Shown here piece by piece: positions 1-12,500 of a stretch of 64,000 bases of DNA. The first letter of the stretch is position 1. Each line of letters begins with the position of its first letter. The notes beneath the pieces were generated by a model that was given only the letters and a program-made list of their open reading frames with translations, did not search any database and had not been told where the DNA came from. Position numbers and translations under genes: made by a program. This DNA is from Glycine soja (taxonomy: Eukaryota; Streptophyta; Magnoliopsida; Fabales; Fabaceae), in NCBI RefSeq assembly GCF_004193775.1, contig NC_041018.1, positions 37,178,608 to 37,242,607 of the forward strand, written 5' to 3'.

Positions 1-669
1 AGTGTTCAAGAGAATGTGTTAGAGACAGTGTTGCTACCATTTCTCTGTTTAGGAATGGTGTTTGTAGTTATTAGTGAAAATAGAAATAGAAAATATTTTC
101 CTTATGTCAAACAGGCTTCTGCATTACTATTTTTAGTTTTTACAACATTATGATAGATCATTATATATTTTTTCTTTCTCTAAAACAAATGATTTGTTTA
201 TTGTGTTGGGGTGGTGTATATAAAAACTGATCAACACATTTTACTTTTATTTTTTTGCCTGTTCATTCCAATGTACAAATGATTGGCTTATGATGCAACA
301 AAATCTAAATCAGGAACTAACTAGCTCTTTTAATATAAAACATGTTTTCTTTATCTTTTACTTTTCTACAACATTCATGTCCCTTTCCCTTGATGTCTAG
401 GCTGATGTGCTTGTTGATATATTGAAGATCTATTGAAGATTGTTGATATAATGCTCTCTCATCAGGTATGAAATTTTATAACATGTTCTGTTGGGTGTTT
501 TGCTTCCTGGATTTTGTGATTTTCAGTGAATTTCATGTAAAAATAAGCTGATCTTGCAACTGATGGATAAATTGGTATAACCCAAATTACACTTTATGTT
601 TATTTTTCCCATATAGTTTATTTTAGTTTATTTCCTAATATAATTATACTTTCTGCGTGAATGGTATAA
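1..669. other. left-edge stretch, no gene recognised
   Basis: AT-rich sequence. Frame 1 on the plus strand is open from base 1 for about 50 codons, but the translation resembles no family I know and has no start inside the window. The stretch lies immediately inside the CACTA 3' terminal region at 670-1174, so it is probably interior sequence of that element, whose 5' part lies left of the window. Confidence 0.4.
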
Positions 670-1174
670 CCCAGTTTTGTAAGCAGGGCAACTAAAACAA
701 CGACGGTCGTTAGTCGACCCGTCTTTATAGCCTTATAAAATCACGACGGTCGTTAGTCGACTCGTCTTTATAGCGTTCTTCAACAACGACGGTCGTTCCA
801 AGACCCGTCTTTATACCTTCCTTCAACAACGACGGGTGTGCATAAGCCCGATGTTGAAATTTTTAAAAGCAACAACGGGTGCAATCTCCACCCGTCTTTA
901 TAGATTTCTGAAACAACGTTGGGCCCAAATCACACCCGACGTTGAAATCGATCCGAACAACGACGGTGCTCTTGAAAATCCGTCGTTGACTTATGTTATA
1001 TAACGACTATTGTTAATTGCGCACTGACGTCGTCTTCTGACATTACAAAGACGGTGGTTGGGCTGACCGATGTCGTTGTTGTCGACTTACAACGACATCT
1101 GTAACAAAGACGGTGGGAGGCCCGATGTAGATAGCTTAGTTTGACCGATGTAGAATCTGCTTTTTGTAGTAGTG
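670..1174 (+). mobile_element. 3' terminal region of a CACTA (CMC/EnSpm) transposon
   Basis: The right edge is TTTTTGTAGTAGTG, the reverse complement of the CACTACTACAAAAA terminus typical of legume CACTA elements. Inside it lie about 500 bases of relatively GC-rich subterminal repeats built on AACGACGG and CCGTCTTTATAG in both orientations, for example at 693-735, 742-775, 783-820 and 957-1140. Arrays of short repeats in both orientations next to the end are where the CACTA-encoded TnpA protein binds. The matching 5' end is not in the window. The call rests on the terminus and the repeat style. The family was not checked against a library. Confidence 0.75.
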
Positions 1175-1989
1175 GCAACAATATCGTTATATATTTTTTA
1201 GAATTAATTTAATATTGAATTATAAAATTCAAGAGTCACATCTTATGGCAAAGCATAGGTGTTGCACCGTGCTAAAGTATCTTGTGCCATTCGAATATAT
1301 CTGTTACGCAAGTGATGGGACAAAACTTGGTGGTCTCAACCACAGGAGATCTTCCGTTGAGGACCCCACGAAGTCAAATTGGTTTTGGGGAAAAAAAAAA
1401 AGGTGTCTAGTGTCTATAAGCGTATTCCTTTTTCTATTATTATTATGAGCTATATGTCTATTCTTATTGTCACTGTTTCTTATAATTTATATATATGTTT
1501 ATATTTAAAATAACTATGCATTATTTAATTAAATTATATTATTAATTAAAAATTAATTGTTATTTAAATATTTTGTAAATACAAGTATTTGAATAACAAT
1601 TATAATTATAAAAAATTACATAATTTGTTAATAATTTTAGAAAGAGTCGTTGCATAAATAAAATATAATTTTCTATAATTTAGTTAAAATTTAACTTTTT
1701 TTATTTTCATACTTTGTAAAAAATTAAAAGATATTTTTCACAAAATTATATGTAATTTTAGTCGTACAATAATTTTGTTACAATTTATATTATCATATTA
1801 TTTGGTGCATATTAAACATTCATTGTTACTAGTTTATGATTTATCGTGCTCTTATCTTATCTCAGGGTTAGTGGGAGTAAATTATTTTTAAAAAATAATA
1901 TTCATTATCATACATACAAAAATAAAATATAAAAGAGTGTGAAACATATTTTATTCATATAAAATTTTTAAATTTCAATTTGTATGTCA

Positions 1990-2165
1990 TTCTATAAGAT
2001 TGTTTGTTTTTCGTCCCCAATTTTGAAATGCATCAATTTTTGTCCTCAAAGTACTATCTAAATATTTTTGTTTTCATCCTTCTATAAACTATTATCTAAA
2101 CTATTTTGAGGGACAAAAGTGATGCAATTCAAAATTAGGAGATGGAAAATGAAAAAAAAAATAAA
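1990..2165. repeat. small hairpin inside the left-arm insertion (MITE-like)
   Basis: The sequence at 2013-2058 (around CAATTTTGAAATGCATCA) is the imperfect reverse complement of 2102-2145 (around GATGCAATTCAAAATTAGG). It lies wholly within the insertion that only the left arm of the 1238-3775 inverted repeat carries, so it arrived after that repeat formed. Its exact ends are not defined. Confidence 0.5.
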
Positions 2166-3164
2166 AGGACTAAAATTGAACTACAAAATTTTTAGAAGAA
2201 CCAAAAATAATATTTATCATCTAAAAGAGAATGAAATGTTCAGACAAATAAGCATACAAGTATCAAAACACAAAAAATAAAGCTAGTCAATAAAAAATAA
2301 AAATTGATGACAACTAAAAAATTAAAGACAATGGGGTCAAACAATAAAATTAAAGGGTGCAAAAAAAGTAACACTAGATATATTTTCATGATTTTCACAA
2401 AGTGAGGTGCACCCCTCAATAGTACATAGGTTCATCATTGGTTATCAAGCTCTCCTATCATATCTTATCTTATTCTGACTACCAAACCAACCCTACAAGT
2501 ATTCATATATTTGACAAATTGACTACTATAATATTAGTTATTTATATTTTAATTGAATTAATTCAAAATTCATAAAAAATATTAATAAATATAAGACAAA
2601 TCCATAAAAAAGAATTGTTATATATTCATACGACGGATTTTGTTTTCATTGTGTAATTTTTTCACCCAAAAAAATACAACGAAAACACAATTCTGTTATA
2701 TATACTTTTTCATATTTTTTTGAAATTTTAAGGTATTTTATAAAAAATATGAAGATTTAAAGTTTAATATTGCTATTATTGACTGACCGTGAACAATTAA
2801 TGTGTATATATCCATGTGATGTGAATTGTTGATATTTAAATGCAAATATGAACCGCTGTTTTTTTGCTTCATAGAGCATGTTAATAATCTTCTGACAAGC
2901 AAATGATACCTTTATAAAGCTTGATGAAATCTAATCATTATTTAATTGTTTTTTATGAATCTAAAATTAATTCAATGTCTTTGACATGATCCAAGACCAA
3001 AAAATATAGCATCTAATGATATTATAATTAATTTGTCAAATATATGAATACTTTTATTTTGGTGGTCAGGATAAGAATATATAGCATAGGATAGAAATAC
3101 GATGTACTAATAAGAATGAATATTTGGTATGCACCATATAACAAATTAAATCAAGAGAGAGAGA

Positions 3165-3338
3165 AAAAGTTATACATTATGAATGTATAAAATTTTAGAC
3201 CTTTATCCGATCACAACTCATCATATATGATAAATTGTTGACTTTTAAAATAATTATTTTAAAAGTTATATTAATAATGAATTGTAATTGAATAATAATA
3301 TACAAGTGTTTTACACCGTTAATGTGTGAGCATTAAAC
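3165..3338. repeat. MITE-like insertion in the right arm of the inverted repeat
   Basis: This block is absent from the left arm. Its ends are imperfect inverted repeats: CATTATGAATGTATAAAAT near 3176 and the complement of CATTAACGGTGTAAAACAC near 3320. It has no coding capacity. It is a short non-autonomous element inserted after the arms diverged. Confidence 0.5.
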
Positions 3339-3775
3339 TCCATTAAAATTACATGTAATTTTGTAAAAAAATATCTTTTTATTTCTTTTACAAAGTCTGA
3401 AAATCAAAAGAAAAAATAGAGTAAATAATTTATAGAAAAATATATTTTATTTAAGCAATGACTCTTCTTAAAATTATTAAGAAATTATGTAAGTTTTTTT
3501 AAAATTATAATTATTATTCAAATATTTGTATTTAAATAATAATTAATTTTAATTGATAATATAATTTAATTAAATGATACATAGTTATTTTAAATATAAA
3601 CATATATAGGAGTCCTCAATTGTCCATTGACCACACATGGAAGCTCTCCTACTGTTTAGACCTCTTAGTTTTGCTCCCATCAGTTGCGTACAAGATATAT
3701 CCAATGGCCCAAAATATTTTCACAAGGTGCAGCACCTACTGTGTGCTTTCCCATGCTAGAAGGCTCATATGCTAC

Positions 3776-5692
3776 AGGTTTCTTTGTTTGAAGTTTTAAA
3801 ACAAATTCAAAAGTTCCTTCTTAGGAACAAGAAAACAAATAGTTAGACATGCTTTCAACTCACGAGGTTTGATTTCTTTTCAAAACACACGATCTTTGAA
3901 GTTTTAAAAACAAATTTCAAGAGTTTCTTAGAAACAAGAAAACAAATAGTTAGAAATGCTTTCAAAATTTAAGTTAGGGGCAAAAAACAACACAAGATAA
4001 CTATATCAAAATTTAAAGATGCGGGGAAAAGAAATAGAAAACTTCATCTATCATAATTCAATTTATTCTGTTAATCCACCCTTATAATTAAATTGGAGGC
4101 TTTTTATGAAACATAGTGCTATATATCGTGGTTGAGCCAAGATATTAGCCAAGTGAATAACTAATTGGTAATGCTAAATTATAAGATGGGTTATATGAAA
4201 CTTTATTCTTTGAATTGAGTGCTTATTGTTATAGTCTTGTCACCCTGCAGGTTGTTTAAACATAGGAAAGATTTATACTAATGAGCAACCACCATCGTTT
4301 TTAACTTTCTTTGGAGCAACCCTGATGGTTTAGAATGAGCAACCACCATCGTTCTTTAAATTTCTTGAGGTTTCAAATCATAAGCATCCACCCTGCGAGT
4401 AGTGCTTATTCCCTTTCAAGAGCATGATTTGAGGGTGCATAGTCACAATGTTAGAATGCTTATTTATTCCCTTTGAAGAGCATGACTTGAGAGGTACCGT
4501 ATTGCTCGTTCTAAACCTTTTTTCTTTTTCTTTTCTTTTTTCTTTCTTTTATTGTCTAATCACTTATTAATTTATATGTAAATATGCATAAATGATGGTT
4601 TTTTCTAAACTCCTTAAAAAACAATGAAAGCTAAGCATGCACTAATTGAAGGCCCACTTGTTAGTGTTTTCTTAAGAAAAAAATTACTTTTTTAACTAAT
4701 TAATAAAATTATATTAAAAATATCCATAAAATTTTTGTTGTTTTTCTTATCAAAATTAAAAAAATTATACTGCAAAGTTATTATTTTTATACTACAAGGA
4801 TGACAATGACAACTCTATTCTTCTCATGGTACTGGGAAACATATTCATCCACTTCTGCCATGGCTTGGTATGGTAGATTGTGATTAATAAACCAACACAT
4901 CATCTAGGGGCTCATCCAAGTTACTTACTATACATGGAGATCAGTAGATAGTTGACCCAAAAAATTAAAATAGAGAATAGATTGATAGAATCTAGAAACT
5001 TGTTAAATGAAAAATAAGATATCATATCGTTTAGTGTTGTGTTATATTCAATAAGTACAAGCAGAATCTTACTGAGTAATAATGTACATGCTTGTTTAGT
5101 GTTGTGTTATTCAATAAGAATTATAGAATCTTACCTTATTCTTTCATTTTATTTGTTTCTTTAAAAGATAAATCACTCGTTAAAATAATTAAAAAAATTA
5201 TGAATTTGCAGAATAATTAAACTTATTTAATTTTATATAAGTTCTTAGATTGTAATTTCAGTGTTATGTTGCTGGTGTACAGAAAAAAGAAAAGGATATA
5301 TTACCATGTATTTTATTAGTTTTAAATAGTAATAATTTACTTTCTAAAAAAACATTTTTTTAATTTAATCTCAAATGATTGAATCAAAATTAACTACTAA
5401 GAAAATCTCAATTCAAATTTTGTAAATGAAAAAAAATAATTAAAAAAATCTTATTAAAAAAATTCATGATACGTCGTACCAATAATTTGTTACATGATTG
5501 AATCAAAGAAATGATGAACTAATAGACCAATTCAGCCAAATTAAAACTACCTCACCTGATTGTAATTGTAGTTTACGTCAGTCACAATGTAGGTAGGCGC
5601 ATACCTGAATAAAAAGATTAGAAATTGAAGTATATAAGCTACTTTTATTAGTCTAATAATTGAGTAAACAAAAAACAGCAGCTTGAATTCAT
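3776..5692. repeat. gene-free AT-rich stretch with local direct duplications
   Basis: No gene recognised. Three direct duplications are visible. A unit of about 70 bases at 3790-3858 recurs at 3898-3966 (both contain CAAGAAAACAAATAGTTAGA). GAGCAACCACCATCGTT occurs near 4284 and 4338, followed by two copies of a CCCTTT(C/G)AAGAGCATGA unit at 4410 and 4470. TTTAGTGTTGTGTTAT occurs near 5029 and 5095. None has coding capacity. Confidence 0.5.
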
Positions 5693-6410
5693 CACATGGC
5701 ATACCCATAGAAAGGAAGAGTGTGATTATGGAATGGCAGAGCAGTTGTCCTCACTGGATAATGATATGGCTGCACATGATTAATGGCTGGTGGTGGACCT
5801 GATGCATTGTTAACATTCTTCACTATTCCACCATTGGATCCCCCTGCGGATAGCATCACAATGTTAGACCTTCATGATGTTCATAATCACCAAAAAGGCC
5901 AACTCAATTAATCACTCAAGTAGTGTAGTTGAAAATGATTTTTTTCACATAAACTGAAAATGTTACAGTCCATATACATACATTACTCAATTGATATATA
6001 GTAAGAATGATTTAGATATAATGACGTGAGGTTTAATTTACAATAAAGAAAACATGTAGTTTCTAAAAACGAAGATGAATTAATTTGTGTACCTTGTGGT
6101 TGCGGTGGAGGTGGTGAAACATTGGAAGAAGACCTTGGGCGATGAGCACCTAGGAAAGCAAGATTGTAATTCGCTCGACGGCCATTGATAATGAGAGTTG
6201 TTGAATCCTCACAAGCCTTCTTGGCAGCCTCAACCTCCTTGAAAGTCACCTTTTATATATATATTTACCACAAAGATTACAACATTAATTGATTAACATT
6301 TATGATTACTATAGCTAGCTAGCTTTCAATATATGAATCATGAATTAATTAATTTAATTACTTGCAAAGCCATTGCCTTTGGATTTGCCAGTGTTTTGCC
6401 TCTCTAATTC
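5693..6410 (-). pseudogene. 5'-truncated RRM RNA-binding protein gene (ARP1-like)
   Basis: The 3' half of a plant single-RRM gene. Two exons are well preserved. Exon 6249-6093 encodes TFKEVEAAKKACEDSTTLI, then INGRRANYNLAFLGAHRPR and a proline-rich run. Exon 5843-5693 carries the C-terminus, which ends PFYGYAM and a stop. Their GT and AG sites join in frame. Further upstream, 6410-6361 still encodes the RNP-1 region (TGKSKGNGFA, normally KGYGFV), but its donor no longer joins cleanly. The RNP-2 half of the RRM, the start codon and a promoter are missing. It lies on the same strand as, and just downstream of, the truncated tubulin copy, next to a CACTA end. Introns are retained, so the copy came through DNA and not RNA. 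The parent gene should be intact elsewhere in the genome. Confidence 0.75.
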
Positions 6411-6929
6411 TGCACAATTCAGTGTAGCTAGTTGGATTTAGATAAAAACAGGGCAACCCAATAGCCTCTACAATAAGGATAAATTATTAAACAACTGGAT
6501 CTTACATTAATTTTCAGTTGATGTAACACATCAAACATCTGATAGACATCAAACACAGAGTAGCAAATTATCCTGTCCAATACTTTTTTGAGCATATGAT
6601 CTGCCTAAAAGACAGATCATTAAAATCAATTTTAAGTCAGGTTGGATCAAACAATATACCATAAGTCTCTAGTCAAAGTAACCTGATTGCCAAAAACATA
6701 TTTACTCCACAAGGATTCCCAATATGGGGGCAAGTGACAGGTACTCCAATTTGATAAAAAGGGCAAGAGTAGGGATCAAAATGTGAGTATTAGTAAATGT
6801 TTGTTCATGTTCACAGATAATCTGATGGTTATAGCCTCCACAACTCAAACAAGTTTTCAAACACAAATCTAGTGATGAATATTAGTAAATGTGAGTAAAC
6901 ATGACAATTGACACGAGAATGAGAGAAAA
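6411..6929. other. spacer between two gene fragments
   Basis: AT-rich, with no coding similarity recognised. It separates the truncated RRM copy from the truncated tubulin copy. Whether it is filler DNA or introns of either parent gene cannot be told from the sequence alone. Confidence 0.4.
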
Positions 6930-7690
6930 TTATACCAATCAACAAATTAGGCAGTCCTCTTAGTCTTGATGGTGGCAACAGCAGTATTGACATCCTTAGG
7001 GACAACATCACCACAGTACATCAAGCAGCAAGCCATGTACTTGTCTTGCCTTGGATCACACTTGGCCATCATGCTGGTGGGCTCGAACACGGCATTGGTG
7101 ATCTTCGGCACCGACAACTGCTCATGGTAGAACATAGCAGCAGAGATAACCGGAGCATAGGATGAAAGCATGAAGTGGATCCTAGGGTACTTGCCACCGT
7201 CGACGGCGTTGAAGACGAGGAAGCCTTGTAGGCCGGTGCAGTTGTCAACGAGCTTGCGGATGCAATCCAAGCACAGATCTACGATCTCTTTGCCAACTGA
7301 AATAGGGGAAAATAAAAATTAGGTCAGAGAAATTGAAATTGAAATTGAGGGAGGGAGGGAGGAACGAACTGGTGTAGTGGTCGCTGGCGAAGTTGTCAGC
7401 GGCGTCTTCCCTGCCAGAGATGAGTTGTTCGAGGTGGAAGAGTTGGCGGTAGGTGCCATAGCGGACCTCGCCGATGACGGTGGGTTCTAGGTCGACAAAG
7501 ACAGCACGGGGGACGTGCTTGCCAGATCCAGTTTTGCTGAAGGTGTTGAAGGCGTCGTGGGCTACATCGAAGGTGGAGTCAAAAGGCATCATGTCGTTGG
7601 GCTCGATACCATGTTCGAGGCAGTAGAGTTCCCACCTGGATCCACATGACGACCTGGAAAGCCTTCACAAGGACAAGCACGACAATGTTG
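6930..7690 (-). pseudogene. decayed alpha-tubulin gene fragment with retained intron
   Basis: Alpha-tubulin sequence in pieces. The N-terminal GTP-binding half reads [19 protein letters not shown], then [19 protein letters not shown] and [24 protein letters not shown] intron of about 71 bases (7299-7369) has both sites intact and joins HYT to IGKEIVDLC. The next exon passes from [11 protein letters not shown] straight to [17 protein letters not shown], skipping a large central block of the protein. It ends at KTKRTA plus a stop, where tubulins have KTKRTIQFVDW (FVDW still follows the stop). A small deletion near 7630 also breaks the frame between IQVG and ELYC. It cannot encode tubulin. The retained intron shows a genomic copy. 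It lies directly inside the CACTA end at 7996 and may be captured sequence. Confidence 0.88.
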
Positions 7691-7769
7691 GAAAGCCTCC
7701 CCGACGAGAAACAAACGAAACAAAATGAGTGAGGTAGGGTATAGTGCAACTGTGCGAGAGGAAAAAAGA

Positions 7770-7996
7770 TTTAATCTGCTTCAAGGACGGTGTTTATAAA
7801 ACCCATCTTTGAATAATTGAACTCAACGACGGTGTGTTGAGCACGTCTTTGCAATACAAATACAAAGTCATTTTCGTTACAAACGTCATTGAAATACACC
7901 TATTATTTACTAAAATGTCACCGTGTCTAAAACAACGTAGTTTTTTGAAGCACCGTAGTTGAAGCCGCGTCATAGAATAAGTTTTTTGTAGTAGTG
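7770..7996 (+). mobile_element. second CACTA 3' terminal region
   Basis: Ends with TTTTTTGTAGTAGTG at 7996, the same terminus as at 1174. It is preceded by degenerate subterminal repeats (CAACGACGGTG near 7823, AACGTAGTTTTTTGAAGCACCG near 7935). No matching CACTACTAC 5' end was found between 1175 and 6900. The element is therefore either truncated on the left or its 5' end has decayed. The tubulin and RRM fragments lie just inside this end. Confidence 0.65.
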
Positions 7997-8892
7997 GAGC
8001 AACAAAAGGGTGTCCTTGTAGACATTAACTTGGACAAATGAGGGCATACACTGCAATGTATCAATGTCAAACAATTATACAGATGAATAATGATAGTTCA
8101 TTCTAGAATAATTATATTGGATGTCTAAAGATATTTGTTTCAAATCTTATCTCTAGAATAATAGATCATCCTAAAGATGACATTTGAACGAAATAACAAA
8201 TTCTTGAAAGGCCCCTAAAAAAACAAATTCTTGAAAAATAAACTATTATTCTCTAGAGAAAACCTATCTAGTTGGTTTGATTTTAACATCTACTTTAAAT
8301 AATATTTACCTGCCTTATGTGAAACTGACTTGACTAGTATACTCCATGTACGTGCAAATCATTCGATCTTTTAACATTGAACATTTGAGATCAACTAGCT
8401 ATAGTATAGCATATTCATTTCTTTTTCTGTTGTCAAAATAATACAAAATTAGTCCTAAACGATACGCGCAATACTAGAGTATATTACGGAGGAAGAAGAA
8501 GAGGACTACAAAATCTCTATGTCCTTCCCCAAGAAAGAAAATAGCACAGTTTATTTTATTTTTGTCTGGGAGCATGGCCATTACTATTCAACTTTTGCTC
8601 TATCTGGCAAAGCTTCAACATGTTCTTTTACATGTTTATTAGAAGTTCTCTAAACTTATACATGAAAAAATAAGGAAAAATTATATTATATGATATGTCT
8701 TGTTCATCTAGACCCTTGAATAATGATATCATGTCAGTACTAATCAAAATAATTTGATTGCAATCAACATGTGGTTGCATAAGAATTACAGATTTGGCAC
8801 CTGACGACCTGAGAAAGATGGCCAACCGCCTAAGCGCTTTTAAATACTTACTGCAATGTCTCATCAACGAGTTTTTCATCACACAGAATATG
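7997..8892. other. intergenic stretch with one unidentified ORF
   Basis: No gene identified. A minus-strand ORF of 84 codons (8882-8628, containing LRRLAIFLRSSGAKSVILMQ) reads more like protein than its surroundings. It has no recognised family, no visible promoter and no in-frame neighbouring exon. It may be a fragment of a decayed gene. Confidence 0.3.
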
Positions 8893-9055
8893 CACTACTA
8901 TTGTAAAAAAATTAGTTAACGAGCATTCTACAAGGCACTCAAGAAACTATGTTTGTGGACTCTTATGAATTCTGGATTCTGTAGAAGAGGATGTTCTTAT
9001 GAACAAGACCATCAACAAGGACTTTTGAATGTTCAAAACCTCCAACGTATTCAAT

Positions 9056-9058
<3 letters not shown>

Positions 9059-9103
<45 letters not shown>
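9059..9103. repeat. (AT)n microsatellite
   Basis: About 22 uninterrupted AT units inside the CACTA-like element. Likely polymorphic. Confidence 0.97.
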
Positions 9104-9106
<3 letters not shown>

Positions 9107-9540
9107 GTAATGTTAATGTTTATTTCAAAAGAATTTTTTTTCTTAAAACATTTAATTAAAGAATATTATAAATTATTAATAACTCAATTTGTTTGTTTCT
9201 GGTTCTTTTGTATTGGTTTGATGTTCACTTGATTTATTCAAATTCTTGGTAAATGATTTAACAATGATGGTCACATTACTGGAGAAAGACCATTCCACGA
9301 TGGAAAGTTCTCAGTGACATACAAAGACAGATTCGAACCGTCTTTAAAGGTAACGTCGTAGAAAGTCTTTAATTTTGACGACGGTTCCTTCAAAATCATC
9401 TTAGAAAAATGGCTCTTCTAAGGTCTTAGAATGATGACTTTTTTAAGACAGTTCCTAATTAAGAACCATCTTCGAATGGTGCTTAACTAGCAAACCTGTG
9501 TAGTAATTATGATAATGCTGACCACGATTTTAAATTATGA

Positions 9541-9542
<2 letters not shown>

Positions 9543-9575
<33 letters not shown>
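9543..9575. repeat. (AT)n microsatellite
   Basis: About 16 uninterrupted AT units. Confidence 0.97.
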
Positions 9576-9576
<1 letters not shown>

Positions 9577-12500
9577 CATCCTAATCACAACAGTACTTTC
9601 AGTTTTCACAAAATGGAACCTATATATTCACATTTAAGTTTTATCAATAAAAAAAAGTTAATAATAAAATTTCCACTCCCCACCCGATATCATCACCAAG
9701 GCCCCAAACTACAATCACCATCACACCCCGTCACACTAAGATCCTATGATGTATAGAACAACAATAATACAATGGTTAAGATCCTCTTATGCACAACACC
9801 TAATACCTAATAGATATACATAGGCATTTCAGTACAAAATACCAAGTGTTGCCACAACAATGATGCCTTAGCGTGTATTGCCATAAGGCAATCACTCTGA
9901 CCACTAATGTATTGCACAATTGTTTGTTAGGCGCACTCCAACACTAGCAATTGCAACAAGCAACAAACACTTTACAAAGATTTCTTATTAACCATTAAGT
10001 AAAACCCACATAACTTGAGAAGCTAAAAGTTTTGAGAGTAAGAGACAAAAAGTGAAGAACATTACTTCTTCCTCAAGCCGCACCGACACTGTTTAGCCTC
10101 CGCTCCTCTATGTATACTTGTCTTCTAGTCAATTGGAGTGGAGAAGACTACAATAAAGAAAAAATGAAGACAGATGTGAACCAAAGAACATGTTAAAAAA
10201 ATAATATAGGTGATCTGCGTAACATGATAGCTGAGTGAAGCAACATTAGATATTTATTTTTTGGTTAAACTAAACCACACTCCCCTCTGCTCTAAATTTA
10301 AAAATTACACCTTCCCGAGAGATGAATAAGTGTTGCACTTCAATTCATTTCAATATCAACAAGCTTATTAAGGACTTTTTTTCTCTCTCATTTTCAGCAT
10401 CATCAACAACTAGTTTCAAACTCCTACTCTGGAACACTAGAAGATGAAATCAAATCCAAGCAATATTAGTTGTGGTGTTTAAAACTTCATTTCATCTTCT
10501 AAAGTTCTAAATTGCAAGTAATAATGAAAGTTAAAGAGAAAGGAAAAATGTCTCTAGAAGGCTAGTTTATTTTTGTTGACTGCCACTAAGAGGTTCATTT
10601 ACACTAAAATGAACTTGGATATCCAATCCAACTGAATATCAGAATATGTTACAGGGCTCAAATAGCTTTGGAGGAGACAGCGAGAATATAGAAGCAGTAG
10701 TGAGATATTTGCATGAGCAATGGATTTGAATCACAAGATTTGTACACATGATGATAGGCAAGAAAATTTTCACACTGTATTTTTGTTTCTCCTTATAGGA
10801 AATCCAAAATATTATTAGAAAAAAGATAAAAATTCAAATAAATACTAGTTGGCACTACTAACACAAATACGTGTTGGCATTACAACTCTTTTTCAGACTC
10901 CATTCCATTCTACTCATCATTAATTATATCTCCATGGTCATAGTAAGGACAGGCAAAGAAAATGTATGTTTAGATTCTAGAGGCAATACAAAATGTGTGT
11001 TTATGTGTGTATGCAGTCATGCTTGTATGAGAGAAAAAGCAAATTCAAATAATTGTTAGAATAAATTATATTCAAGACACAAAAGTTGAAGACCTAAGGT
11101 AAAGACTGTTGATATAGTAGTTTTTATCTTAAGTGTATAATTTTTGTTTATACATATGTAACATAGAACTATAATTGAAACGCTAAAAAAATAATCATAT
11201 TTCAGTGGCTCCAATTATTTCAAATCATGGGCCGATTCAACATGTATCGACACACGCATTTTCATATTCACATAATATATAATACAAAATCAGCCTACAA
11301 AATCATGTCAAAATGCAGCTATACATACTACATTTTTGTTTTGGTCTGTAAAGTTGGGCATTATTACCTGGAAGGCTTTATTATTCCAAAGACAGCAGGA
11401 GAATATTAATATTTTGTCTTCCACTTCTAATGATAGACTTCAACAGTTCCTTTACAAAAGCCAAAAAGGGGGGAGGGGGGTAAGCTTTTAGACTCTCTGT
11501 TAATGATAATATATATCAGCGCTCTATAATATTTACCTCCACCATATTAACCATATAGTTGGTGAGGCTGGGCAAAGCTCTACCTCCTATGTGAACATCT
11601 AGTTCAACATTTAAGTGCTAAAATCGAACTTGAATCGTAGGAATATCAAATCCAACCATGTTGCCATTCAAGGAGTAAGAAAAAAATCCATGCATCAATT
11701 CATTTTTAAAAGCACAATAAAAAAGTTTAAAAAAAAAACAAAGAAATATCAACACAAAAAGAAAACCATTGTATAATACCACTGCACTACCACAAACTAG
11801 TTCCCAATTTCATGACAAGAAAAAATTGCATAACCTATTAGCAAGTCAATCCAAAATTTAGCTCTTCACCATTTGCTTGTACACTTTTATGGCCATGTTA
11901 CTACGCAATCAATACAAGGAAAAAGCTTAGGCAAACCAAGGACACTTAACACAGCCTTAAATAGAAACAGGGTAAAATTTGTCTCTTAGCCACAAGTGCA
12001 AAGTTTACAAGTTAATTCATATTAGCCCCAATTACACTGTAGTGGACTGTCACAATGCATTACCATTATTGAATTGTTGTTGCAAACAAAAATCACAAAT
12101 ATGACCATAAAAATCACGAGAGAGTTGGAATATCTCAAAAAGGAATTGTTCAACTTTAACCTTCCCATGGCTTTTGTCATGGATCACAAATCCAGTGCAT
12201 AGAAGGAAATTGAAGCATCGAACTCAAAGATGTTATCATGTTTAACAACGACACAAGAGCTTAGAAGGGAGATTGAGGAGCCCAATGAGGAGCAGGTACC
12301 TGCGCTTCACTGGCGAGGATCAAGACTTTGAATGAAATGGAAGATATTGAGGCTCATAAAGAAAAGGAAACACATTAATTTTCATTCAAATGGGAACATA
12401 TTGACTATATGAGGCAACATATGTATTACTAAGTGCCAAGTAATTCCATCACAGAAACCATGTGACCCATGATCTCAATGTCACCCATCATCTCCACTCG

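Larger units (their letters stand above)
1238..3775. repeat. large inverted repeat (foldback-like), arms about 0.8 kb
   Basis: The reverse complement of about 2935-3775 aligns with about 1238-2600 almost throughout. Clear anchor pairs are GGTGTTGCACCGTG (1258) with GGTGCAGCACC (3726), the tract at 1490-1740 with 3360-3607, TTTGGTGCATATT (1800) with the complement near 3125, and ATTCATATATTTGACAAATT (2501) with the complement near 3040. Each arm carries one insertion the other lacks: about 1885-2430 on the left and 3165-3338 on the right. The loop is about 2600-2935. No coding capacity or target duplication was recognised. It may be a foldback element or a long-TIR deletion derivative. Confidence 0.75.

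Noticed and set aside
9029..9232. 67-codon ORF with alternating Tyr-Ile
   Set aside because: Produced by the AT microsatellite.
12100..12420. possible coding fragment (ELRREIEEPNEEQVPALHW)
   Set aside because: Too short, with stops on both sides and no family match. Helix-like strings of this length arise by chance.
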